A stretch of 64,000 bases of DNA. It comes from Haematobia irritans. Lineage: Eukaryota; Arthropoda; Insecta; Diptera; Muscidae. A program made the translations under genes and the position numbers. This document shows positions 11,649 through 22,164 of the stretch, piece by piece (position 1 is the first letter of the stretch; every line of letters starts with the position of its first letter). Location of the stretch: assembly GCF_050003625.1 (NCBI RefSeq), contig NC_134399.1, positions 152,266,473 through 152,330,472 of the forward strand. The letters run 5' to 3'. Below the pieces are notes generated by a model. The model did no database searches and was not told the DNA's origin. It saw nothing but the letters and a program-made list of their open reading frames with translations.

Positions 11649-13380
11649 ATGATCATAAGACCGAAAATAAGGGAATTTCTATCTTATACGGGTTTCCTGT
11701 AAAATTCACTTTTTAGACTTAGCGCACTTTGGAATGTAGATATCGATATGTGGACACCTCCCAAATGTGGAAAAATCTTGTGGATAAGCAACCATCGTCC
11801 GGGATTGTCAGGGTTGACCATCACCTTCTACATCGCGACATCCAGCGTTGCAAAAGGAAGCATATAGACAGGTAAGAATAAGATTCATGAGTATACCGTA
11901 GCGGAAATGGTAAGTAGCTACAAGGTTAATCCTGTTCTCGGAACTCGATCACCGCCCATAGCAACGGAGTAAAGGACCCCCACAGAAGACCAGGATAGTT
12001 TTGACCCAACAGGCCCAATCGGCTCAGAATTGTACGACGATCAACAATGTTAGGTTTGAGACTAAAATTTTAATGCATCCTATGGTGGAATAAATTTAAT
12101 TCATTTCTTTTAATTTTATTTTTGTAATTTTAACTAATTATAAGTTATTTATTTAAATCTAATTCAATTTAATTTTTTGCAGTGCACTTTCCATGCCTGA
12201 CATTAACGCCATTATTGCATTTAAGTCCCCCTGATGGCATGATGGCACGAACAACCGATATTAAATGCAGTTAACAATGCACTCGGCTGGTCGATCTCCC
12301 TGTCGATTTTGATGGGTTGAGATTCGCCTCAACGTCGTCCGGCTGTATTATTTTCTTAGGCATACGACCAAACGCCTCAATGCCTGTCACAGTTTTTATA
12401 TTCTCGTGCTGACGCTGCTGCTGAGTGAAGTAATTGAGAGTTGATTTTGTTGAAGTGTCTATAGAATTGAGCTGCTTCTGCATTTGGTGCAGCTTTTTGT
12501 CTGCATTATGTGGCTAAAACTTTTCGCTTTGAGTCATAACTTGTCATGAAAGTGCTCAAGTTCGCTATGGAGGAGTAGTTTTTTTATATATCTTCGAAAC
12601 TTTTAATGAAAATATCATATTTTGGGGTTGCCATAAGGCAAAAAAAAAAAAATAATAAGTCAATAGTTTGTAGCAAATACTGTAGCAATTTTCTTGAAAG
12701 AGAGAGTAATAAAGAGATTTGATGTAGGTTAGGTTGATCGAAAGTTACAAAAAGAGTAAATACTTTTTGACTAATCTGATAATCTTCAAATAATTTTTGT
12801 GAGGGAGTAATAAAATTTTCGTAGTCTTTTAAATCAGGATTAAGTCCTTAAATAGACCGTTTTTAGTTAAATAAGCTTTTCTCACACATCAATATCTAAT
12901 TTAAAATCAAGTTCAATTCAATGCTCCATCTGACAATACGCGGCGTTGAGATATTATTTCCATTATTGCAGTGATTGATTGAAGTAAAACCCATCTAATT
13001 GAATAAGTATGTATCCGGCGAGTATGCAAATAGATTTCAACACTTCATGCTTAGCAATGAATAATAACTATAATTTTAATTTCTGTAGTGGCAATTTGCA
13101 AGATAACAATCTAAATATGTTTTATCCAGCAGATGTTTTCTTATTTGCGTATTGAACTTTTATCATTTTGGCCATCGCAAAACAAAGCTTTGATCAAAGC
13201 GAAAAAAAACTATTGGTGGATTCATATATGGCTCAGTAAACAGAGATGCAAACGTGAGTGCAATTTCATTCAAGTCACCCACAGAGGAATCCATTATTAA
13301 GTATGTAGTTTGAAGTAGATGATCTTGAATACTACCATACTCATTCTCAAATTAAAACTAAAAACCGAAAAATTTTCTCC
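11649..13380. other. Unassigned stretch, mostly unique
   Basis: Between family A and the tRNA-like repeat at 13380. A GC-richer piece at about 11755-12060 could be worn coding sequence, perhaps a retroelement, but no motif could be named. Runs of A and T are common. Apart from the small frame at 12271-12483, nothing is supported. Confidence 0.4.
12271..12483 (-). CDS. Unrecognised short ORF, possibly an exon or gene relic
   Basis: A 70-codon frame with protein-like composition: a Q-rich piece (FTQQQRQHENI) followed by KTVTGIEAFGRMPKKIIQPD and a Ser/Thr/Arg tail. The frame stays open upstream of the Met for about fourteen codons (containing ADKKLHQ) and is then closed by a TAG, so a short exon or a retrocopy is possible. 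There is no recognised domain, promoter or splice evidence. It is listed because base composition here is richer than in the surrounding DNA; it could equally be chance. Confidence 0.2.
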   Translation of the reverse strand: MQKQLNSIDTSTKSTLNYFTQQQRQHENIKTVTGIEAFGRMPKKIIQPDDVEANLNPSKSTGRSTSRVHC

Positions 13381-13640
13381 AATTTCACTTTTTTATCAGT
13401 ATTTTTATTTTCATTTTCTTATTATCTAATTTTTACCAATTGAAAAACTTCTTGGCTTCCACCGGGGGTTGAACGTGGTGTCATAACAGAACGCTTTAGC
13501 ACTCTCAGCCACACACGTCATAGAACACGATGCATCAAAACGTCTATTCAAATGTTTGTGATATGAACCTCATATGACACCACAGTATGACATTCTAACT
13601 ACTTCCTGAAATGTTCTTTAATATTATGAATGAAAAACTA
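13380..13640. repeat. Repeat Q with tRNA-like module (copy 1)
   Basis: Shares about 250 bases with 34260-34500. On the minus strand, 13451-13513 reads like a tRNA gene: A box TGGCTGAGAGTG and B box GTTCAACCCCC, about 40 bases apart. Both copies have the same flanks, such as CGTCTATTCAAATGTTTGTG. It resembles a tRNA-derived SINE or a decayed tRNA copy. Confidence 0.6.
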
Positions 13641-14173
13641 AAGAACGCCGTACAGAGGGGCAAAATCGCAAAAAATGGAGATTAATTGAAAAATTAAATT
13701 TTTGTTTTTTGAAAAATACTTAGCATCCGATTAAAGTATATAAAAATCTATATCATTACTGAAAATTTCAATGTCATATGTTGTTTTCTTGTCAAGTTGC
13801 ATTGTGTTAAAATTAGGCAATTTTTGAGCTATTCGCGCTAAGTACACGCAAAGAAAAAAAACGTTTGGAAAACGTGTACCGAAAACGTTTTTCTTTTGTT
13901 AGAGTTTTTTGAATTGCTTCGAAAATTTTAAACTTTTATCACCAAAAAAATTCGTTTGTTACAAAATTTTTATTTTTTCAATAAAAAAAGTTATTTTTGA
14001 AACAACAACACATTCCATTTCGTTTATATCAAACACTGTTCTTTTCTGACTTTAGGTCTTAAATAAGACACATTTTACAGTACAAAATTTAATATACTAC
14101 AATGTAATGTTGAACATTTTTTCGGAATCTTCCGAACATATCTGGAATATATGTAAAAAAAAAACAAAAAAAC

Positions 14174-14252
14174 TTTGGCCGAAGCAGGGATCGAACCCAC
14201 GACCCTTGGCATGCAAGTCGGACGTAGCAACCACTGCTCCACGGTGCCAAAC
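14174..14252 (-). ncRNA. tRNA-like Pol III module (T1 copy 1, left)
   Basis: On the minus strand: A-box-like TGGAGCAGTGG (one mismatch to TRGYNNARNNG) and a perfect B box GTTCGATCC, with TGCCAAGGGTCGTGGG between. The 5' and 3' ends do not pair as an acceptor stem, so a functional tRNA is unlikely. Transcription is inferred, not shown. Confidence 0.6.
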
Positions 14253-14362
14253 TAAATGTTTGTTTCTGTTAAATAAACTTTGTTTATTCGGTTCGTGGGC
14301 GCCGCAAGCTATGCTATATAAATATAACTTATATGGATATTTATCTATTGATGACCATAACA

Positions 14363-14439
14363 GGTACATAGCTCAGTGGTTAGTGTGTTGGCTTACAATG
14401 TGCATGGTCCGCGGTTCGATTCTCCGTCCAGGCGAAAGG
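14363..14439 (+). ncRNA. tRNA-like Pol III module (T1 copy 1, right)
   Basis: On the plus strand: perfect A box TAGCTCAGTGG at 14369 and perfect B box GTTCGATTC at 14414, 45 bases apart as in tRNA genes. The D-arm-like AGCTCAGTGGTTAG is typical of tRNAs, but no complete cloverleaf closes. Points away from the left module. Confidence 0.65.
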
Positions 14440-15161
14440 TAAAAACAATTTTAAAAATTTATAAAACCGTATGATTTCTTCTACATTGTTGGTATTGCAG
14501 GAAAAGGTGTTAAGAACTAAAAACATCGTGGATGTGAGAAAGATGTGAGGGAAAATGCAATTAGCAAGAAAACAATGTTTTTTTTTGAGTTTGTCTTTAT
14601 GAAAATGTTTTTACATCCTGGAAAAGAATAAACGTTTATCACAAAAAGTATATACTTTTCTTCCAAATACATTTCCTTACAGCGAAAAGCAAATGAGAAA
14701 CGAACTTTGCTTGTCTAAAATTTCGTTTGGGAGGAAAGAATTATTTTTTTGCGTGTACTGTTTTTTGAAATTCGGTATATTTCGGGGCTTAATATATAGT
14801 ATTTCGCAAGTCAAAAGTAATATTTTCACTGTGGAATCTTCAACCTCAGGTATTTTAGCATTGTTCTACAAAAATTGTGTAAACAAAAAATGTGTATAAA
14901 TATTTTGAAAAAATATTTTAAAATGTGTCTAAATTTTGGATATTTTCAAAATATTCTTGGATATTTAAATATGAATGGGGTCACTTGGCGGTAGAATATT
15001 AATGTTTTAATAAACTACAATTCCTAGGCTTTCATATTAAGTAATAATATGTTGCGCGTAATTTTTTATTAAATTAACTGTGAAAATAGTCACACAAACA
15101 AAAAACACCAGATCTTGTCTTTTGTTAGCTTTTTCTTCGTTTTCTTTGTTATAATTGTATT

Positions 15162-15300
15162 TATACCCTGCGCCACACTGTGGAACAGGGTATTATAAGT
15201 TAGTGCATATGTTTGTAACACCCAGAAGGAGACGAGATAGACACATGGTGTCTTTGGCAATAATGCTCAGGGTTGGTCCCTGAGTCGATATAACTATGTC

Positions 15301-15331
<31 letters not shown>

Positions 15332-16482
15332 GAACACATTTTTGTGATCAAAGTCTAGGTCCCAATTTAAGTCCAATCGCCTTCAAATTTGGCACATGTT
15401 CCTAATTTGGGTCAGAATAGAACCCTATTGATTTTGGAGGAAATCGGTTCAGATTTAGATATAGCTCCCATATATATCTTTCGCCCGATATGGACTTATA
15501 TGGCCCCAGAAGCCAGATTTTTGGCCGAATTTGGTTGAAATTTTGCACTAGGAGTACAATTAGTAGTATAGTCAAGTGTGCGAAATTTGATTGAAATCGG
15601 TTCAGATTTAGATATAGCTCCCATATATATCTTTCACCCGATATGGACTAATATGGTCCTAAAAGAGTTTTGGCCCAATTTGGTTGAAATTTTGCACAGG
15701 GAGTAGATTTAGCATTGTAGCTATGCGTGCCAAATTTGGTTGAAATCGATTCAGATTTAAATATAGCTCCCATATATATCTCTCGCCCGATATGCACTTA
15801 TATGGACCCAGAAGCCAGAGTTTTATCCCGATTAACTTGAAATTTTGCACAAGGAGTACAATTGGTAGTATAGTCATGTGTGCCAAATTTGATTGAAATC
15901 GGTTAAGATTTAGATATAGCTTCCATATATTTTTCGCCCGATATGGACTTATATGGCCCCAGAAGCCAGAGTTTTGGCCCAATTTGGGCCAAATTTGATT
16001 GAAATCGGTTCAGATTTAGATATAGCTCCCATATATATGTTTTTCTGATTTCGACAAAAATGATCAAAATACCAACATTTTCCTTGTTAAATCGCCATTG
16101 TTTAGTCGAAAAGTTGTAAAAATGACTCTAATTTTCCTAAACTTCGAATACATATATATCGAGCGATAAATCATAAATAAACTTTTGCAAAGTTTCCTTA
16201 AAATTGCTTCAGATTTAAATGTTTCCTATATTTTTTTACTAAAATTGTGTTCCACCCTAGTGCATTAGCCAACTTAAATTTTGAGTCTATAGATTTTGTA
16301 AAAGTCTATCAAATTCTGTCCAAATCGAGTGATATTTAAATGTATTTATTTGGGACAAACCTTTATATATAGCACCCAACACATTTGACGGATGTGATAT
16401 GGTATCGAAAATTTAGATCGACAAAGTGGTGCAGGGTATAATATAGTCGGCCCCGCCCGACTTTAGACTTTCTTTACTTGTT
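15162..16482 (+). repeat. Family C repeat, complete copy
   Basis: Starts with the hairpin TATACCCTG...CAGGGTATTATAA, then GTCTGTCTGTCCGTCCGTCC at 15302, four tandem ~170-190-bp modules containing GATTTAGATATAGCTCCCAT and TCGCCCGATATGGACTTATA, and ends GTGGTGCAGGGTATAATATA then CGGCCCCGCCCGACTTTAGA and CTTTACTTGTTTTTT. The same family begins at 62967 and has a 3' scrap at 42765-42960. No transposase; overlapping reading frames are products of the modules. Confidence 0.85.
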
Positions 16483-16489
16483 TTTTTTT

Positions 16490-17150
16490 TTTTGTATATC
16501 GTTAGCAACTATGTGTTACAATGATAAGAGTATTTGTTATTGTCCCTTATGTGTTGTGTATTGAAATGTGAAAACGTCAAACGTGTTGAAAAAGATGTAA
16601 AACTTGTAATTATGTTCCTGGGTTGCTCGAAACAAATATTTTAAGAACTACAGAGAACATTTTTCTCGTAAATGTAGTCGAGAGGATTGCCATCGAAACA
16701 TATAAAATATGTTCCTACTTAGTTAAGATCCAATCCTATCTGGTAAATCAAAATTGCCACAAACAATTCCACCAACTTCCAAAATCAGTGGTATATCTAC
16801 TTGTTTCGCCTTCAGTTTTGACGAACGTGGCACCAGAAGGCACAAATCATGAAATAGATGACGACGATGATTATACGGAGGACAATGCATTCGAGTTTAA
16901 TGACTTTGGGCATATATTTTAAAATAGCAGGTCGGAAACATATGTCTTATAATATAAAACGATATATATAAAAACTTATGTATAAATTTTTTTCCTACTT
17001 TGTAGATATGAAGAAACAGGCTATTTTTATAACAATCTTAATATCTGCTTTGGGTCCTCAATTTAGTTACATTTATGATACAACAATCCCCTTTCGTCAA
17101 CGTTATTATAATACAAATAAATTGATTACTAATGGAAAATTGTATTAATT
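16490..17150. other. Unassigned stretch with one unrecognised ORF
   Basis: Unique-looking sequence between families C and the 'GGGGCAAAATC' repeat. It contains the 99-codon frame at 16623-16922 described separately. Confidence 0.4.
16623..16922 (+). CDS. Unrecognised ORF with acidic C-terminus
   Basis: A 99-codon frame with no recognised domain. The last third is strongly acidic (EIDDDDDYTEDNAFEFND) and resembles a protein C-terminus; the first part (TYKICSYLVKIQSYLVNQNC) is unremarkable. There are no TATA or splice signals that decide the start. It could be a terminal exon of a host gene, a retroelement relic or chance; only composition supports it. Confidence 0.2.
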   Translation: MLETNILRTTENIFLVNVVERIAIETYKICSYLVKIQSYLVNQNCHKQFHQLPKSVVYLLVSPSVLTNVAPEGTNHEIDDDDDYTEDNAFEFNDFGHIF

Positions 17151-17665
17151 TTTTCCCAAAAAAAAAAAAAAATCGACTGAGCCAGAACATTTTTTAAAAG
17201 GGGGCGTGGTACCGCCCTATTCCACCTTGGATGTAATTCAGACTGTACCATCAACATATATACCAAATCTCATATTCATACCTCTGATAGTTCATGAGAT
17301 ATATCCATACCAAGTTTGAATGGGCGGTGCCACGCCCAATCATAACCAAGTATAACCAAGGACTATTAGCAGGCCAATAGTGGTTATGATTGGGAGGTGC
17401 AACGCTCAATCATAACCAACTATAGCCAAGGACTATTACCAGATCAACAATACAACATTGGGAAAGTTTCATGACAATCGGTCCATTGCTATGGCCGCTA
17501 GAACTATTTTTAATAGTGGGAGTGGCACCGCCCACTTTTCCAAAAGATGTGTAGCCTATGTCATTCAGTGATAGCGTAGCATTATAATAGTGAAAGAATT
17601 TTTAAAATCGGATAAGTAGTTTAATGAATCTCCATTTTTTGTGATTTTGCCCCACTGTGCGCCGG
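17150..17665 (+). repeat. Dispersed repeat with GGGCGGTGCCACGCCC words
   Basis: Contains GGCGTGGTACCGCCC, GGGCGGTGCCACGCCC and GAGTGGCACCGCCCAC, plus CATGACAATCGGTCCATTGC. The right end CATTTTTTGTGATTTTGCCCCA has its reverse complement at 13655-13685 (GGGGCAAAATCGCAAAAAATGG), which suggests one older element split by the T1 and C insertions between them. Confidence 0.55.
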
Positions 17666-17743
17666 TTCAAATATCACAAGCGGAAATTTTGTTATCAAAT
17701 ATTTTTCTAAAAAAAAAAATTTTTTTATGATATACATCGTAAA

Positions 17744-20490
17744 TATACCCGCCAGCATAGAATGGGGATGGGGGTATAATAAGTTTGTCATTCCGTTTGT
17801 AACACATCGAAATATCGATTTCCGACTATATAAAGTATATATATATTCTTGATCAGGGAGAAATTCTAAGACGACATAAGCATGTCGGTCTGTCTGTATG
17901 TCTGTTGTAATGACGCTACAGCCTTCAATAATGGTGCTATCGTCCTGAAATTTGGCACATATTCGTCTTATGTTTGCAGTCAGGTCAAGTTTGATATATC
18001 GGTCCAGGTTTTGATATAGCTCCCATATAAACCAATCGCCCGATTTGGGGTCTTGGGCTTATAAAAACTGCACGCAGAGAAGAAACATGATTGTCACAAT
18101 CATATTCGAAGAGCAAAATAATATGATAGGAACTATTTTTGCGGCGACCATGTAACATATTAACTTGCAACCATGTTGGCTCAGTGAACATGGTTCTAAG
18201 AAAAATACAATTGTCCTCATCTAAAATGTTATTATATTGATAAAAAGAATTTTGTTTCCATTAAAAGACAATGGTCACGATCTAAAATGTTATGTTATTC
18301 GTCAAAAATGTTTTTCTTCTAGTTAAAAGAACATGGTCACAACCTAAAATGTTTTGATTTTTATGAAAAAACTATTTTCGTCGTCGAAAAAAGGACGCCA
18401 CTTGAGAAAAGAAAACACAAAATCAACTTTATTTAGTTGTTTTTATTTATTTATAAACTAATTCATTGCTTATTTGTATTTATAATGTCGTGCAGGTAAA
18501 CATCACATATTTTTACACACTCTAGTTTGGTTCAATTTCAACAATAAGTAATCATTCCATATTTACTTCGTGCCCTTCAAATGTACAAACGCAGACATCA
18601 TGTAACTGCAAATAAAAATAAATTATACCATATATCAAAATGCAGAACAAAAAACAGGTACATTTCTTTCAATTACACTTTCCTTTTTTGTGTTCACATA
18701 AAACCACATGTCATTTCTGAATAAATAAATTAAAATAAAACACAATAATTCCGTATTCTCCGTCCATTCCAAGAAACAATCAACACACGACTGACGCGCA
18801 AAATGAAAATCGTGTGTACCTGCTCAATGTTTTTATAAATTTTTTTTCGTTGCAAACAAGTTAAAAAATTAAATGGTCACGAAAAAAATGTAAATGGTCT
18901 TTATGGCCATGTAATGGTTCTAGACATGTCTATACTTAACCTATAAAAATACTTTTTTCCCTGTAAAAAAGTAAAAAAAATTGAATGGTCAGATACATGA
19001 TTTTCCTGACCATATAATGGTCTCCAATTCTATCATTTAAATGATAGAACATGTTTGCGGTATTTGATAACCATTCAAATGCTTATTGCCAACATATATT
19101 TTTCTCCGCTCGAAAATTATTTTTACAAAGACAAAATACATGGTTTTCGCGACAATTACATACTCTAAATAAGCATTAAATGGATGCGGCAACCATGTCC
19201 AAACATGTTTTTTCTGTGCGTGTGTAGTTTTTATCCAATTTGCCTGAAATTGGAAATCTGGAGGTATTTTACGACCATAAAAAGTGTGCCGAAAATAGTG
19301 CCTATCGGTTCATGTTTTGGTATATCCCCCATATAGACCGATCTCTCGATTTTGCTTCTTGGACATCTAGAAACTGTATTTTCTATTCGATTTGCCTGAA
19401 ATTGAAAATCTAGAGGTATTTTAGGACCATGAATTGGTGTGTCAAAAATGGGGTGTATCGGTGTATGTTTTGGTATAGCCCCCATACAGACCGATCTCCC
19501 GATTTTACTTCTTGGGCTTCTAGAAACTGTATTTACTATACGATTTGCCTGAAATTTGAAATCTAAAAGTATTTTATGACCACGAAATTGGTGTGTATCG
19601 GTTTGGCGTAGCCCCCATATAGGCCCATCTCCCGACTTTACTTCTTGAGCTTCTAGAATCCGTAGTTTTTATCCAATTTGCCTAAAAATATAAATCTAGA
19701 GGTATTCTCGTGCCATAAAGATGTGTGTCGAAAATGGTCCGTATCGGTCCATGTTGTGGTATAGCCCCCATTTAGACTGATCTCCCGATTTTACTTTTTG
19801 GGTTTCTGGAATTAGTAGTTTTTACCCTGAAATTGAATTCTAGAGGTATTTGAGGATCATTAAGAGGTGTGTCGAAAATGGTGAGCATTGGTCCATGTTA
19901 TGTTATAGCCGTCATAAAGACCGTCCCGAATATATTTTTAGGACTTCTAGAATCTTCCGATTTAATTCCTTCTTCTAGGCTTCTAGGAATCGTAGTTTTT
20001 ATCCGATTTGCCCAAAAATAAATATACTGGTATTTTAGACCCTCAAAAATCTGTATCGCATTTATTTTTACCGGTCCCTTTCGTATAAAGTACTTTCGTT
20101 TAGAGGAAGTTAATGTTATTTTTTGATAAGCGATTCAACGATTGTCTAAAATGTGTGTCAAAAGAAAACATTGCTTGTCTAAAATGTCGTTCCTCAGAAA
20201 AGAAAACTCTTCTTCCAGTGTATAGCAGGCGCACTGATCATGAAAATAGCTTGAAACTGAAAGTAAAGTTTCCAGGTTTTACTCCTCGTAATCATTTAAA
20301 TAATGGCGGAAAAAATCTACAGATTTAAGATTTCAAATCAAGGCTTTATTTCATCATTTACACGATATGTTTATGATTTCTCTAAAACTCAAAAAAAAAA
20401 TTGGTTCTTATAAATCCATAATCTGATCTAGTCTTCATAAATAGAATATTTGAATTTATCTTCGGGAAGAGTACTGGTTGAACTGATTTG
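17744..20490 (+). repeat. Family B repeat, interrupted copy
   Basis: Starts TATACCCGCCAGCATAGAAT with a terminal hairpin, then TTTGTCATTCCGTTTGTAAC, a GTCTGTCTGTATGTCTG run, and several ~160-bp modules with TGGTATAGCCCCCATA and TTGCCTGAAATTG. A CAC-type element interrupts it at 18071-19222. Near 20083-20222 a short unrelated insert is seen. The far end is truncated after AATTTATCTTCGGGAAGAGT near 20480; the complete partner is at 38075-40778 in opposite orientation. Confidence 0.8.
18071..19222. mobile_element. CAC-type TIR element L1, 1152 bp
   Basis: Starts CACGCAGAGAAGAAACATGA and ends CATGTTTTTTCTGTGCGTG, flanked by TG at 18069-18070 and 19223-19224. Excision would restore the family B word AAACTGTAGTTTTTATCC, so this window itself supplies the empty site and shows a 2-bp target duplication. 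No transposase frame. It is related by its ends to the 250-bp palindromic MITEs at 20617 and 26219. Confidence 0.82.
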
Positions 20491-21398
20491 ATTGGGAGAA
20501 TATTTGTCATCAAACCCCCTGAAATTCTATATATTATCAAGTAACCCGCTACAACGAAGAGTTTTCAAAGTAAGTATCAATGACTACTGCACATTTCTAT
20601 TTTTAGATAAATGACACACGCAGAGAAGGAATATGATCATCTCAAACATGTTTTAAGAGCAAAATGTTATTTTTGTATGATGACCATGTAACATGTTTGT
20701 CACTAAAATGTTATTTTCTCGTCAAATATAACCTGCTTGCCGAAATAAGATACAGGATTTCCGAGAAAATAAAATGGTTGCGAAAACCAGGTTACATGGT
20801 CACCACCAAAAAATAAAATTTTGCTCTTAAAACATGTTTGAGGTGATCATATTCCTTCCCTGGGTGCAAAGGACTTACTGCTACAAGAAATCTCTCCTTG
20901 TGTCGATTTTCAACACGACTCACTACAATTGTCATTAGAATTATGTCACGTGCACATCTCTTCTAGTAACTCGAACAAATATGCCGAACACTTATGGTGA
21001 TGAGTAGCAGTATACTTGAAGAGTTGATGATGTTGACACACAAGAGATGGTTGCATTTCATCAACGTAATTTGTTTAATAACAATTATTAAATGAAAATG
21101 GGTAGCGCCCTGTGCAACCGCAGTTAAGCTTCAACAAATTACCCTCTTCTTGGGCAGATTAAGAAATGCAAAGAGCATATTCACAAAACCAAGGCAAAAT
21201 GTTATATATATATATTTTTTTTAAATAAGGCAATACAAGCAATTAGTCTATTAATGATTTAAGAGGAATTGTACCAAAATCAATATCAAATTAAATAAAG
21301 CATAAAATTCATTGATCCACTCACACAATAAAATTTTTTTACGAGGGTTGCATTGAAAAGTTGGGGACTAACAAACCTGCTGTTCTCCTGTTGCGCTG
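20491..21398. other. Mostly unassigned, containing MITE L2
   Basis: Apart from the 250-bp MITE described separately, no coding or repeat signal is seen. A short TA microsatellite lies near 21203. Confidence 0.4.
20617..20866. mobile_element. Palindromic MITE L2, 250 bp
   Basis: Starts CACGCAGAGAAGGAATATGA, ends with the inverse ATCATATTCCTTCCCTGGGTG; CA flanks both sides (20615-20616, 20867-20868). The two arms are complementary over roughly 80-100 bases including TCAAACATGTTTTAAGAGCA, so the whole element can fold on itself. An inverted sister copy of the same length is at 26219-26468. Confidence 0.85.
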
Positions 21399-21399
21399 T

Positions 21400-21531
21400 A
21401 GGTTAGGTTAGGTGGCAGCCCGATGTATCAGGCTCACTTAGACTATTCAGTCCATTGTGATACCACATTGGTGAACTTCTCTGTTATCAATGAGTGCTGC
21501 CCGATTCCATGTTAAACTCAATGACAAGGGC
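21400..21531 (-). mobile_element. SINE fragment (copy S4)
   Basis: The tail half of the tRNA-derived SINE on the minus strand: TAGGTTAGGTTAGGTGGCAG through AATGACAAGGG. The promoter-bearing head is missing, as expected for a 5'-truncated insertion or a later deletion. Confidence 0.8.
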
Positions 21532-21537
21532 TTCTAT

Positions 21538-22164
21538 TGCCTTATATTGGATATCTTCGATTTGCTTTTTATTGAATATCCAGAGGTATTTGAGGATCGC
21601 CACATTTCCTGATCTCCCGATTTGACTTCTTGGACTTGTAGAAATCACAAATTTTATCCGATTTGCCTGAAATTATAAATCTAAAGGTATTTTAGGCCCA
21701 CAAAGACCAGCGTCGAATATAGTTTTTATCGGTCCAGTTTTTGGTAAATTTGATATTCCGATTTCACTTCTTGAGCGGATAGAAGGTGCACTGGTTATCC
21801 AAATTGTTCCAAACTAAAAGTAAATTTTCCAGATTTTACACTGAAAAAAGCTTTTCTCCCGATTTGACTTCTTGAACTTGTAGAAATCGTAAATTTTATC
21901 CGATTTGCCTGAAATTATAAATCTAAAGATATTTTAGGCCGACAAAGACCAGCGTCGAATTTAGTTTTTATCGGTCCATTTTTTTGGTAAATTTGATATT
22001 CCGATTTCACTTCTTGAGCGGATAGAAATTGCACTGGTTATCCAAATTGCTTTAAACTAAACGTAAAATTTCCAGTTTTTACACTGAAAAAGCTTTTCCA
22101 GTCTTTACACGAACGATGTTTCAAGTAAAAAAATCTTTCAACTAGAGTGTTTAAGAACACCTGC
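21538..22164 (+). repeat. Family B-derived tandem duplication
   Basis: Two direct copies of about 240 bp, roughly 21607-21852 and 21853-22093, each running from CTCCCGATTTGACTTCTTG to TACACTGAAAAA. Shared words include GATTTGCCTGAAATTATAAA and GACCAGCGTCGAAT. They are derived from family B modules. Confidence 0.7.

Larger units (their letters stand above)
13845..14755. mobile_element. Twin tRNA-like TIR element (family T1, copy 1)
   Basis: Ends CACGCAAAGAAAAAAAACG and, inverted, TTATTTTTTTGCGTG; flanked by TA at 13843-13844 and 14756-14757. The element is 911 bp and has near-identical copies at 45877-46793 and 60365-61284. Inside are two divergently oriented tRNA-like modules at 14174-14252 (minus) and 14363-14439 (plus), separated by a conserved GTGGGCGCCGCAAGCTATGC and TATATAAATATAACTTA. 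No transposase is encoded; the open frames at 14097-14442 overlap on both strands across the tRNA-like part and are not genes. Confidence 0.88.

Noticed and set aside
11755..12060. Possible retrotransposon coding relic
   Set aside because: GC-richer than its surroundings, but no frame gave a motif that I could name on either strand.
14363..14439. Genuine tRNA gene
   Set aside because: A and B boxes are right but the ends do not pair as an acceptor stem and the sequence recurs inside transposons, so it is called tRNA-like only.
14097..14442. Overlapping ORFs on both strands in the T1 elements (also 46107-46486, 60595-60967)
   Set aside because: They cover the tRNA-like modules on both strands and have no protein motif; they are similar between copies only because the copies are nearly identical.
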